Source of the DNA: Verrucomicrobiales bacterium
GTDB taxonomy: Bacteria; Verrucomicrobiota; Verrucomicrobiia; Limisphaerales; UBA1096
Assembly: GCA_028817635.1 (NCBI GenBank)
Contig: JAPPPH010000335.1
Location: forward strand, 1-10,526
Length of the DNA stretch: 10,526 nt
Direction of reading: 5' to 3'
The notes below the pieces were generated by a model, which saw only the letters and a list, made by a program, of their open reading frames with translations, ran no database searches and was not told where the DNA came from. Each line of letters begins with the position of its first letter. The stretch's first letter is position 1. This document shows positions 1 to 6,568 of this stretch, piece after piece. Both the position numbers and the translations under genes were made by a program.

Positions 1-578
1 GCACCCATCACCGCTCGGCGTCCTGCGTGGTAAAGCGTGACGCTGTCGAACTGCATGTGCGTCATGTCATCGAATTCCGGTACGAACTTGGTTCCAAAGT
101 CGTAGTGAAATTTCAATCGCTTGCCGTTCTGGAAATAAACCGTCGTGAGATCGTCCATCAGCACGGTGAATTTTGTCCATTGCGTTTCCTTCGGTTTCTT
201 CGCACCGGGCGGTGTCCAGCCGCCCTCGGCTCCCTTGAATTCCACCATGAAATTGTCCTCCGGGAGCGTCAGCTCCGTTTTCCAGTTCGACGAGCTGCTG
301 AGCTTGGGGGGCGTGGTCTCGAGAAGTTGAAAATACCTCTGCCCGTGAGCGGGAGCCTCGCTATAACCAAGCGACAGCTGGTCGGTGGCCGCCACCGGGA
401 ACCAGTTGGTAAGGTCATCCGAAAACAGCAGGGCCCCAACTCGCCCCTGACCAAGCCCCTTCGCCTCCACCATCGCTTGGCCAAGCGGCTTGGCAAGGCG
501 CACGCTCAGCTCGGCCCCCTTGGCCAAGCCCATCGACAAAGCCAACGCGAGGCCGCCCAAGACTAGTTTGTTTTTCAT
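1..578 (-). CDS. Secreted protein of unknown function (C-terminus cut off by window edge)
   Basis: The reading frame starts at an ATG (578-576) and stays open for 192 codons to the left edge, so the C-terminus is missing. The N-terminus looks like a signal peptide: a short basic start (MKNK), then a hydrophobic stretch (LVLGGLALALSMGLA) and a likely cleavage near KGAE, so the protein is probably exported. The mature part has scattered Trp and aromatic residues (DDLTNWFPVA, NWKTELTLP, WTKFTVLMDD, VYFQNGKR, FDSVTLYHAG). This suggests a beta-sandwich or jelly-roll domain like those of carbohydrate-binding secreted proteins, but I do not recognise a family. Two TTGGCCAA cores lie near the N-terminus and encode GLAKG and PLGQA, with a damaged third copy beside the second. 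No Shine-Dalgarno site is visible. The gene follows a 153-base gap and may have its own promoter. A long plus-strand frame over the same DNA (27-566) is judged an antisense shadow. Confidence 0.72.
   Translation of the reverse strand, partial: MKNKLVLGGLALALSMGLAKGAELSVRLAKPLGQAMVEAKGLGQGRVGALLFSDDLTNWFPVAATDQLSLGYSEAPAHGQRYFQLLETTPPKLSSSSNWKTELTLPEDNFMVEFKGAEGGWTPPGAKKPKETQWTKFTVLMDDLTTVYFQNGKRLKFHYDFGTKFVPEFDDMTHMQFDSVTLYHAGRRAVMG
474..487. repeat. Perfect 14-base palindrome CGCTTGGCCAAGCG
   Basis: Exact full-length copy inside the secreted-protein gene, encoding PLGQA. A damaged copy missing one C (GCTTGGCAAGGC, 488-499) directly abuts it, so the two together encode RLAKPLGQA. Confidence 0.95.
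520..527. repeat. Palindrome core TTGGCCAA
   Basis: Core with a 10-base symmetric extension CTTGGCCAAG (519-528). It lies in the signal-peptide region of the secreted protein and encodes GLAKG. Confidence 0.9.
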
Positions 579-610
579 CTGGTTCAAAATCACACCAAAA
601 CTCGGGAGCA

Positions 611-639
611 ATATTATCATTCTACACCCAAAAATCCAA
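611..639 (-). promoter_or_regulatory. Possible sigma-70-like promoter for the secreted-protein gene
   Basis: Read on the minus strand, TTGGAT (639-634) lies 17 bases before TAATAT (616-611), which overlaps an alternative -10 box GATAAT (618-613). The -10 box ends 32 bases before the ATG at 578. The gap is AT-rich and is the only one here long enough to hold an independent promoter. The match to consensus is moderate and was found by eye. Confidence 0.28.
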
Positions 640-695
640 TGAATCGAAGCCTTAAACGGTGGGAATCCTAATGCACCTCCATTTGCTCAATGAGT

Positions 696-726
696 CTCAC
701 ACAGTTTCTGTGAATGCGTGAGTGAG
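696..726 (-). terminator. Weak hairpin downstream of the lipoprotein gene
   Basis: CACAG (700-704) and CTGTG (708-712) can pair around a 3-base loop, and the flanking CTCAC (696-700) could instead pair with GTGAG (718-722 or 722-726). It lies just after the lipoprotein stop codon, where a terminator would be expected. The stem is only five base pairs and no T-run follows on the minus strand, so a classical intrinsic terminator is doubtful. Confidence 0.2.
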
Positions 727-731
727 TAAAT

Positions 732-1175
732 TCATTTCCCTTCAGCTTTTAATTCTTCGGTTATCGACTTGCCCTCATTGTTAACAACATAGTGAATATT
801 AATGCCAAATTTAGAGCTAACTTTTACCGAGTTATTATCTTGGTAAGCAGGAGAATTATTCTGTTTGTAGGATATCTCCAGATTGCTGTCGTCGATCCAC
901 CGAACTCTAATATCATTGAAGGCCATCCAAGTCTTGTGCTTGCCCAAAAGGCAATCACGCTGATCCAACTCTTCTTCTACTCGACGTAGATTCGCATTGA
1001 AATAGAAGTATCCAGCAGCACCTCCTCCTTCACATGAAAAACTGGTAGCAATAAATTTCCCATTAGGTGATTTTTTTTCGCTTAGAAGTTCTACTTTGTC
1101 GCTATTTTTATAAGAACTGCACCCGACTAATATTACGGTTGCGATTATTGTGATTAAGATCGTGATTTTTTTCAT
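732..1175 (-). CDS. Small AT-rich lipoprotein, family uncertain
   Basis: This 147-residue protein begins with a textbook lipoprotein signal: MKK, a hydrophobic run (ITILITIIATVI) and the lipobox LVGC with the acylated Cys at residue 19. The mature part starts SSYKNSDKVELLSEKKSPNG. The pattern SPNGKFIATSF, then a Gly/Ala-rich segment (GGGAAGYFYFN), then IRVRWIDDSNLEISY resembles small beta-rich lipoproteins that carry an SPDGK motif followed by a strand of the form V-x-W-x-x-x-x-x-L-x-I. That likeness is from memory and gives no biochemical role. The gene starts 17 bases after the tsaD stop, with GGGGA upstream of the ATG, so it may be read through from tsaD. Its bases are clearly richer in A/T than its neighbours and it contains no TTGGCCAA palindrome, which suggests recent arrival. 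Confidence 0.8.
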   Translation of the reverse strand: MKKITILITIIATVILVGCSSYKNSDKVELLSEKKSPNGKFIATSFSCEGGGAAGYFYFNANLRRVEEELDQRDCLLGKHKTWMAFNDIRVRWIDDSNLEISYKQNNSPAYQDNNSVKVSSKFGINIHYVVNNEGKSITEELKAEGK

Positions 1176-1192
1176 CTTTATTTCCCCGCTGC

Positions 1193-2227
1193 TCAGTTTA
1201 CTTCAGCAAGTGGCCAGTTCGGAGCGATCTCCTCATCGAGTGAAGTGGATGTCATCCCGTTGGCCAAGCGCATGTGTGCCACCATCCCCACCATGGCGGC
1301 GTTGTCCGTGCAAAGCGCCGGGTTGGCCAGACGCAACTTAAAGCCCTCGCTCTTACACACTTGGCCAAGCGATGCCCTCAATCCGCTATTGCAGGTGACG
1401 CCGCCGGATGCAGTGATGCACCGGACGCCAAGCCGCTTGGCTGCACGCATCGTCTTTTTCACCAACACCTCGACGATTGCCGCCTGCACTCCGGCGCAGA
1501 GATCCCGCAACTGCCGTCCGCTCTCAAGCACTCCGGGGTTGTCTCGAACAAAATAACGAACCGAAGTCTTGAGGCCGCTAAAGCTAAAGTCATGAGAATC
1601 ATCGTTTAACTTTGGCCGGGGAAAACGATGAACACCGCCGTCACCTTCACCCGCAAGACGATCCAACTCCGGCCCACCGGGATACGGCAGACCGATCAAC
1701 TTGGCCACTTTGTCGAAGCACTCACCCGCGGCATCGTCCACCGTGCCACCGAGAACACGATGCTCCATCGGTGCCGCAACATGAACGAGCATCGTGTGGC
1801 CGCCGCTGACAATCAGCGAAACGTTAGGTTCAAAAGATTCCAACTGAAGCGAAAGCGGATCGCCACCAATCCACGGTGAATAAAGATGCGCCTCGTGATG
1901 GTGAATCCCAATGAACGGCTTGGCCAAGGCAAAGGCCATCCCCTGCGCCGCCCGCAGGCCAACCAACAGCGCGCCGGGCAGGCCGGGGCCGCGCGTGGCC
2001 GCCACGGCATCGAGTTGCTGCGGTGTCACGTTCGCTTGGCCAAGCGCTTGGCGTGCCACCGGCATGAGGTTGCGCAGATGTTCGCGCGAGGCAAGTTCCG
2101 GCACCACACCACCGTACTCCTCGTGAAGTTTGACTTGGGATGAAACTGCATTGGCCAACACGCTGCCATCGCGAAGCACGGCCACGCTGGTCTCGTCACA
2201 CGACGTCTCGACGGCCAACAGCAACAT
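1193..2227 (-). CDS. tsaD: TsaD, tRNA N6-threonylcarbamoyladenosine (t6A37) transferase subunit
   Basis: TsaD (Kae1/Gcp family) transfers the threonylcarbamoyl group from threonylcarbamoyl-AMP to A37 of ANN-decoding tRNAs in the cytoplasm, working with TsaB and TsaE. The 344-residue length is normal. The N-terminus has the ASKHA start LAVETSCDETSVAV. HHHEAH at 109-114 supplies the metal ligands (likely H110 and H114), and CTDNAAM holds the third, D308. SGGHTML (141-147), DDAAGECFDKVAKLIGLPYPGG (from 164) and FSFSGLKTSV (214-223) are also family motifs. The ATG lies 33 bases after the protease stop codon, with a near-perfect palindrome in that gap and no clear Shine-Dalgarno site. Five TTGGCCAA cores fall inside the gene, encoding VLANA, QALGQA, ALAKPF, ASLGQV and RLANG. 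This is the densest run in the window, in an otherwise conserved housekeeping gene. Confidence 0.97.
   Translation of the reverse strand: MLLLAVETSCDETSVAVLRDGSVLANAVSSQVKLHEEYGGVVPELASREHLRNLMPVARQALGQANVTPQQLDAVAATRGPGLPGALLVGLRAAQGMAFALAKPFIGIHHHEAHLYSPWIGGDPLSLQLESFEPNVSLIVSGGHTMLVHVAAPMEHRVLGGTVDDAAGECFDKVAKLIGLPYPGGPELDRLAGEGDGGVHRFPRPKLNDDSHDFSFSGLKTSVRYFVRDNPGVLESGRQLRDLCAGVQAAIVEVLVKKTMRAAKRLGVRCITASGGVTCNSGLRASLGQVCKSEGFKLRLANPALCTDNAAMVGMVAHMRLANGMTSTSLDEEIAPNWPLAEVN
1260..1267. repeat. Palindrome core TTGGCCAA
   Basis: Near the 3' end of tsaD, encoding RLANG. The right arm is full (AGCG) and the left arm is degraded (12 of 14 bases match). Confidence 0.9.
1358..1371. repeat. 13/14 palindrome copy (CACTTGGCCAAGCG)
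   Basis: Inside tsaD, encoding ASLGQV. The only mismatch is at 1359. Confidence 0.9.
1427..1441. repeat. Outward-facing half sites GCCAAGC-C-GCTTGGC
   Basis: A perfect inverted repeat around one C in which the two palindrome arms are swapped. It lies inside tsaD and encodes AAKRLG. It is a rearranged form rather than a true copy. Confidence 0.6.
1920..1927. repeat. Palindrome core TTGGCCAA
   Basis: Inside tsaD, encoding ALAKPF, just before the metal-binding HHHEAH motif. Outer arms match poorly (11 of 14). Confidence 0.9.
2033..2046. repeat. Perfect 14-base palindrome CGCTTGGCCAAGCG
   Basis: Inside tsaD, encoding ALGQA. The right arm is shared with a following half site (GCGCTTGGCG, 2044-2053). 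Confidence 0.95.
2151..2158. repeat. Palindrome core TTGGCCAA
   Basis: Core only, near the 5' end of tsaD, encoding VLANA. Confidence 0.85.
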
Positions 2228-2239
2228 GAAAACAATAGG

Positions 2240-2255
2240 CCGCTTGGCCAGGCGG
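2240..2255. repeat. Intergenic near-palindrome CCGCTTGGCCAGGCGG
   Basis: Fills half of the 33-base gap between the protease stop and the tsaD ATG. It differs from a 16-base perfect palindrome at one base (2251) and could form a GC-rich hairpin just before tsaD. Confidence 0.8.
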
Positions 2256-2260
2256 AGAGA

Positions 2261-3736
2261 TTATTCCGGCTTTTCTTCCGGCTTCTTTTCAGACTCAGGA
2301 TCAGCCTTTGGCTTCTCTTCCGATTCCTTTTTCGGCTCAGCCTTCTTTTCCGGCTTGGCCTCTTTTTCGGATTTCTCCTCCGGCTTTTTTTCTTCGGATT
2401 TCTTCTTCTTTTCCTCGGCTTCCTTCTTCTTTTTTTCAGCTTGGGCGCGGAGTTTCTTTTTGCCGACCAACAGCTCCATGGCCTTGGCCAGTTGAGGATC
2501 CTCAAAACCCTCCACGTCCTCGCGGCGATCTTCATCAATCATCTTTAGCCCGCCGGGAGTGCGCGCGAGGAACAACAACTCCTCATCCCGCCGACTCATC
2601 GAGACCTTATGGCTCGGCTCGATGCCCTTGCCGTGAATAACCTCGTGACTCGGCGTGTAGTACTTGGCCGTGGTCAACCGCAACGCCGCACCCTCCTGTC
2701 CGGTCAACGGCAGAATCTTCTGCACCGACCCCTTACCGAATGTCTTCTCGCCAACGATCTGTGCGCGCTCGAGATCTTTCATGCAGCCGGCAACGATCTC
2801 CGAGGCGCTGGCGCTGTAGCCATTGACCAGCACTACCAGCGGCAGTTCCGGTCTTGCACTGCGGCCAGACGATTTATGCTGCGCGTTTTCCCCCTTGCGA
2901 CGACCCTCGGTCGTCACGATCAATTCACCCTTGGCCAAAAACTTTTCGCTCACCTTCACGGCCTGGTCAAGGAGACCGCCGGGGTTGTGGCGCAGGTCAA
3001 GCACCAGTCCCTTCATTTCCTCCAGCTCAAGTTTTTTTAACGCCTCCTCGAGGTCGCGGGCGGTCTCCTCACCGAACTGGGTGATCCGTATGTAGCCGAT
3101 TTTGTTTTCGTCGACCTCGAACTTCCGCTGGTTGTTGATGTCCTTGACGGTGGCCACCTTGATGAGCGCACGCTTGAGGGTGACCTCGATGTTCTTGCCG
3201 GTCGACGGCCGGAACAAGGTGACCTCTACCTTGGAGCCGGGTTTGCCCCGAAGCTTTTTCATCGCCTCTGGCATTGAGATGTTGCGGGCATTCTCGCCCT
3301 CGATCTTGACGAAGCGGTCGCCGGACATCACGCCGGCCTCATAGGCAGGAGTGTCTTCCATTGGTGCCAGTACCGTGAGGTAGCCGTCCTGAATGTTGAT
3401 GTGAACGCCGACTCCGCCGAAGTTACCTTCCGTGTCCTCCTTGAGGTGGGTGTACTTGACCGGCGGCATGAACTCACTGTGCGGGTCGAGCTTGCTAAGC
3501 ATCCCCTCCAGCGCGCCGTGAACAAGGTCCTGATAGGTCAAGTCGCTGCCATCGACGTAGTCGCGCCGGATGCGCTCGAGCACGTTGATGAACAGGTCTA
3601 GATTCGCGTGCGGGTCGTTCTCCTGAGAGACGGCATCACTCTCGGAATACACCTTGGCCCCGTAGGCAAGGTTACCCAGCAGGACGACGACGACCAGCCA
3701 GTGGAAAACTTTCTTTGCCGCTTGGTTCTGAAGCAT
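2261..3736 (-). CDS. S41 family C-terminal processing protease (CtpA/CtpB/Prc type) with Lys/Glu-rich tail
   Basis: This PDZ-containing serine protease of family S41 probably trims or degrades envelope proteins in the periplasm. Numbered from the ATG at 3736, the protein has 491 residues. It has one N-terminal membrane segment or signal anchor (about 10-26, VFHWLVVVVLLGNLAYG), then the usual N-terminal helices (LDLFINVLERIRRDYVD, LDPHSEFM) and a PDZ domain (about 95-187, including GVGVHINIQDGYLTV). The catalytic domain follows, with LVLDLRHNPGGLL. The expected Ser/Lys/Gln set is S310 in SASASE, K335 and Q339 in GEKTFGKGSVQ. After KYYTPSHEVIHGKGIEP the protein ends in a roughly 70-residue, almost purely Lys/Glu/Pro tail. 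The frame stays open back to a TTG at 3775, which would add 13 residues, but that TTG lies inside a palindrome 8 bases from the upstream stop. I prefer the ATG, although neither start has a clear ribosome site. Confidence 0.93.
   Translation of the reverse strand: MLQNQAAKKVFHWLVVVVLLGNLAYGAKVYSESDAVSQENDPHANLDLFINVLERIRRDYVDGSDLTYQDLVHGALEGMLSKLDPHSEFMPPVKYTHLKEDTEGNFGGVGVHINIQDGYLTVLAPMEDTPAYEAGVMSGDRFVKIEGENARNISMPEAMKKLRGKPGSKVEVTLFRPSTGKNIEVTLKRALIKVATVKDINNQRKFEVDENKIGYIRITQFGEETARDLEEALKKLELEEMKGLVLDLRHNPGGLLDQAVKVSEKFLAKGELIVTTEGRRKGENAQHKSSGRSARPELPLVVLVNGYSASASEIVAGCMKDLERAQIVGEKTFGKGSVQKILPLTGQEGAALRLTTAKYYTPSHEVIHGKGIEPSHKVSMSRRDEELLFLARTPGGLKMIDEDRREDVEGFEDPQLAKAMELLVGKKKLRAQAEKKKKEAEEKKKKSEEKKPEEKSEKEAKPEKKAEPKKESEEKPKADPESEKKPEEKPE
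2931..2938. repeat. Palindrome core TTGGCCAA
   Basis: Core only, inside the S41 protease gene, encoding FLAKGE. Confidence 0.85.
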
Positions 3737-3762
3737 TGCCCGGCGACCATACGCCCATCCGG

Positions 3763-3780
3763 CCCGCTTGGCCAAGCGGG
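3763..3780. repeat. 18-base perfect palindrome CCCGCTTGGCCAAGCGGG between ligase and protease genes
   Basis: The longest copy. It begins 2 bases after the CapK-like gene's stop codon and lies before the preferred protease ATG at 3736. It could form a 7-base-pair stem with a GGCC loop in RNA. No T-run follows, so it is not a classical terminator. Confidence 0.95.
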
Positions 3781-3782
3781 AA

Positions 3783-5171
3783 TCAGAGCTTGCTCACGAG
3801 CCAGGTATGCTTGCCGCGGGGCGTCTTTTCGACCTCATCAACCTCCCGCATAACCAAGCGGAAATCATCACCAAGCTTGCGCATCACGCCGCTCTCAATC
3901 CCGGCCAGACGTGACGAATGGAACTGCGCCGAGGGGATGTAGCGAAACTCGGCCACACCCGGTTCAGCCTGAAAAAACTGCACAGCGTACAGGCCGTCGA
4001 AAATCGAGTCGTGCATATTGAAGGCGGTCAGCGAGATTCGGCGACCACTTGCCGTGACGAGGAATTCCTGACCGCGGCCGGCAATCTCCTCGACGGCCGG
4101 CCAGGCAAATTCGCGCTCTGCATCCGGCTTGGCCAAGCGCACGTAGTCGCCGGTCCGGTAGCGCACCAGCGGCATCGCGAGATTGTCAAACGTCGTGCCG
4201 ATGACTTCGCACAGGCCGTCCTCATCCGGTTCGCCAAATTCGACAAACCCGTAATGCGGCCAAAAATAGTACAACTCCGATCGAGTCCCCTCAGCCGCCA
4301 GCACGGCGCGTTCCGAGTGGCCATACCAGCGGATCGCCCGACATTGAAACACGGACTCCAGCATCCGTTTTTGATCGACCGTCAATTGCTCCGATCCACA
4401 AAACATGCCCCGGATCGGCGTGCGCCAACTTTGGTTGTGCCGCTGCAAATACTCGGCCAACTGCAGCGCGGACGATGGATAGACGTAAAGGAAGTCCGGG
4501 GCGAACGCCTCGAGTGCCTCAAGGTATTCCGGGATACGCTCGTCGGTGAGATGATAAGAGGAGAGCAACAGCCAGTTGCGGGTGGCATCGTGAGAAATGA
4601 CTTTGCCCTCCGACCGCGAGTCGGTCACATGCCCCCGAATCAGCGCCAGGCGCGCCTTGTCGAAGTAACCGATCCGCCGCCAGTTCGCCTCCATGAACGC
4701 CTGCTCCTTCGGCCGGCTAACGCCCTTTTGCAAATGGAACCCAACTGGCACACCGGTGGAGCCGCCGGTGGTGATGTAAAGTTTTTGCGAGTCAGGAATG
4801 TTCGTCGACGTCAGGTCGTTGAGGTTGTTTTGAATGTCCTCTTTTGTGAGCAGCGGACAGTTCGTCAACTCATCAGTCGAGCGCAACAGGCTCGGGTCAA
4901 ATCCGGCCTTCGCGAATGTGCGTTGATAAAACGGGCAGTAACTGGCGGCATTGACGAGCGTGCGGCGCAGCTCGCGAACATGATATTCGGCAATCTCGGC
5001 TGCACTCCACTCAGGCGATTCCTCGGCCAATTGACGAAATTCACCGTATGCCTTGCCGTAGCGGATTCGCCTCGGCAACAGGCGGTACGTCGCCCCGATA
5101 GCATTGCGTGCGCCCTGCGGCAGCCGGTCGTAAAGCGAGAGCAACGGATACAGTTTGTCCTCGAGGCTCAT
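3783..5171 (-). CDS. PaaK/CapK-like adenylate-forming enzyme (AMP ligase) of the polysaccharide locus
   Basis: This 462-residue protein belongs to the ANL superfamily in the branch of phenylacetate-CoA ligase and CapK. Those enzymes activate a carboxylate with ATP as an acyl-adenylate. The sequence shows the nucleotide loop TTGGSTGVPVG (134-144), the A5-like motif WYGHSERA (282-289), LVRYRTGDYVRL (335-346) with the ribose-binding Asp, GRGQEFLVTASGRRI (365-379), and a C-terminal TPRGKHTWLVSKL whose Lys could be the catalytic lysine. CapK-type proteins are common in capsule and exopolysaccharide loci, where they probably prepare an acyl or amino-acid substituent. The substrate here is unknown. 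Its ATG overlaps the stop of the upstream DUF362 gene (ATGA at 5171-5168), which argues for coupled translation. One palindrome copy encodes VRLAKPD. A long antisense frame on the plus strand (3918-5300) is rejected because all family motifs are on this strand. Confidence 0.9.
   Translation of the reverse strand: MSLEDKLYPLLSLYDRLPQGARNAIGATYRLLPRRIRYGKAYGEFRQLAEESPEWSAAEIAEYHVRELRRTLVNAASYCPFYQRTFAKAGFDPSLLRSTDELTNCPLLTKEDIQNNLNDLTSTNIPDSQKLYITTGGSTGVPVGFHLQKGVSRPKEQAFMEANWRRIGYFDKARLALIRGHVTDSRSEGKVISHDATRNWLLLSSYHLTDERIPEYLEALEAFAPDFLYVYPSSALQLAEYLQRHNQSWRTPIRGMFCGSEQLTVDQKRMLESVFQCRAIRWYGHSERAVLAAEGTRSELYYFWPHYGFVEFGEPDEDGLCEVIGTTFDNLAMPLVRYRTGDYVRLAKPDAEREFAWPAVEEIAGRGQEFLVTASGRRISLTAFNMHDSIFDGLYAVQFFQAEPGVAEFRYIPSAQFHSSRLAGIESGVMRKLGDDFRLVMREVDEVEKTPRGKHTWLVSKL
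4126..4139. repeat. 13/14 palindrome copy (GGCTTGGCCAAGCG)
   Basis: Inside the CapK-like gene, encoding VRLAKPD just after the RYRTGD motif. The only mismatch is at 4126. Confidence 0.9.
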
Positions 5172-6568
5172 CGCTTGGTCTCAGCAACTCCCGAAGTTCG
5201 CTCGATCGCCCCTGCCCACCCGAAGTGCGGCGCAAACCCAAACCAATCCGTCGCCTGGTCAAGCGGGCCGTCCCACTCTGGTTTGTTCGATGCCACATGA
5301 ATGTCGCTGGGTTGAAACAAAACAAAACTCCGCTCCTTCATCGAAAAACAGTTTTTCAGAAGTCGCAGTTTCTCCCAATCGAAGCCCATCACCATCGCGG
5401 CAGTCATGTCCACAGCGGCGGGGTGCGTCCCGGCGATAATCGTTCCACACGGCTTCCGGTCAGGAGCCATCGGACCGTTGCCCTCACCGCCGACGATACC
5501 ATCCACAATGGCGAGATAACGAATCGGCTTGCTTCGCGGTTGGCCCGCCCCGTCGAAATCAAACAGGCACTTATTTAGGTCGAGCACCATGCGCCAGCAC
5601 GTGTCGTTGCCGTGCCAATTGCCGGAGCGAACCACTTTCTGAGTGTCACCAAAAAACAGGCGGCCCACTTTTTTAAGCGGCACAAGCATCCGTGACAACA
5701 GGGGCTTGCCGTAAACCACGCGCTTGGCCCGCCCCATCCAGGAATGCTCCAGCTTGGCCTTGGTCGTCGTCGTGGGAAACTGGTCGCCGCCCTGATCCGG
5801 CGTGCCCTCGGTATGATGTGGCAGCCAGTTTTTGTTGGCATTGATACCAACGAGATTTTTCAACGCACAGGTGAGACCCACCTTTTTGTGCGTCTTAAGC
5901 TTGGGTAGGTTGATGAACACATCCGCGTCCATCGGCGTGCGGCAAAGCATGTATTCGTGACGCTCGCCCTGATGCCGCTCATTGGTCTCGTCCATGTCAA
6001 ACGACGCACCGTAGAGTTGGCCGTTGCCACTGAACCCAACGAACTCGCTCGCTTCGTTCAACGCCACGAACGTGTCGCCCAACGGGTCTCCCGGCAGTTG
6101 CGTTTTCGACACAGTTACCCCGTCTACGGCGTGCCACTCCTCCGGGCGCAGATCGAGCAGCTCGATTTTTGGCCCGGGAAAAACTGCCCGACAGCGCTCG
6201 ATCATCTCGTCGAGACCGCAATAGGCGCTTAGTGTCGAAAACGATGAATCGGTCTGTGGCGCATCGCAAACAACGATCGAGCCATCGCCATTCAACCGAC
6301 CGGCCACCCAGCGAATGACCGCCTCGATGACCGCCGGGTGGGTGACCACGTGCTCCCATTGATCCGGGCCGGGGTGGCGCTCGTCGTGCTCCTTCACCCA
6401 GTTGGGCTTGAGGACCACACGATCGCCGGGGCGGACGTAATCATCCGGTAAATTCAACGATTTGATCGCCTCATTGACCAACGCCCGGACTGCATCCAAG
6501 TCGTCGTAACAATCAACCCCGTGCTGCGCTGAAACCTGTGTCGGCGCGTGTTGTCCGTCGGTACTCAC
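5168..6568 (-). CDS. DUF362 domain protein of the polysaccharide locus
   Basis: This 466-residue protein has the DUF362 signatures VVLKPNW (51-57), LPKLKTHKKVGLTCALKN (221-238, the most conserved block) and DGIVGGEGNGP (356-366), followed by AGTHPAAVDMTAAMVMGFD. DUF362 proteins have no settled biochemical function. Some carry ferredoxin-like Fe-S modules, but no CxxCxxC cluster motif is visible here. No signal peptide or membrane segment is evident, so it is probably cytoplasmic. It starts at GTG, whose bases overlap the preceding stop as GTGA (6568-6565), and its own stop overlaps the next start as ATGA. It is therefore locked between a glycosyltransferase and the CapK-like ligase. This suggests a role in making or attaching a glycan substituent, an inference from position. 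It has no exact TTGGCCAA core, unlike both downstream-coupled and upstream-coupled neighbours. Confidence 0.88.
   Translation of the reverse strand: MSTDGQHAPTQVSAQHGVDCYDDLDAVRALVNEAIKSLNLPDDYVRPGDRVVLKPNWVKEHDERHPGPDQWEHVVTHPAVIEAVIRWVAGRLNGDGSIVVCDAPQTDSSFSTLSAYCGLDEMIERCRAVFPGPKIELLDLRPEEWHAVDGVTVSKTQLPGDPLGDTFVALNEASEFVGFSGNGQLYGASFDMDETNERHQGERHEYMLCRTPMDADVFINLPKLKTHKKVGLTCALKNLVGINANKNWLPHHTEGTPDQGGDQFPTTTTKAKLEHSWMGRAKRVVYGKPLLSRMLVPLKKVGRLFFGDTQKVVRSGNWHGNDTCWRMVLDLNKCLFDFDGAGQPRSKPIRYLAIVDGIVGGEGNGPMAPDRKPCGTIIAGTHPAAVDMTAAMVMGFDWEKLRLLKNCFSMKERSFVLFQPSDIHVASNKPEWDGPLDQATDWFGFAPHFGWAGAIERTSGVAETKR

Noticed and set aside
27..566. A 179-codon plus-strand frame at the left edge
   Set aside because: It is antisense to a 192-codon minus-strand frame that begins with a good signal peptide and runs off the edge; the plus-strand product is Arg/His-rich with no plausible fold.
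2130..2495. Plus-strand frame rich in Ser and Phe
   Set aside because: It is the complement of the Lys/Glu codons (AAG, GAA) in the protease tail, so the composition is an artefact of the other strand.
3763..3780. Intrinsic transcription terminator at the 18-base palindrome
   Set aside because: The possible stem is short once a loop is allowed and there is no T-run after it on the minus strand; the same word recurs inside genes where termination would be harmful.
3918..5300. A 460-codon open frame on the plus strand opposite the CapK-like gene
   Set aside because: All adenylate-forming motifs are on the minus strand in an uninterrupted frame with overlap coupling; the plus-strand product has no recognisable motif. 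Long antisense frames are common in GC-rich coding DNA.
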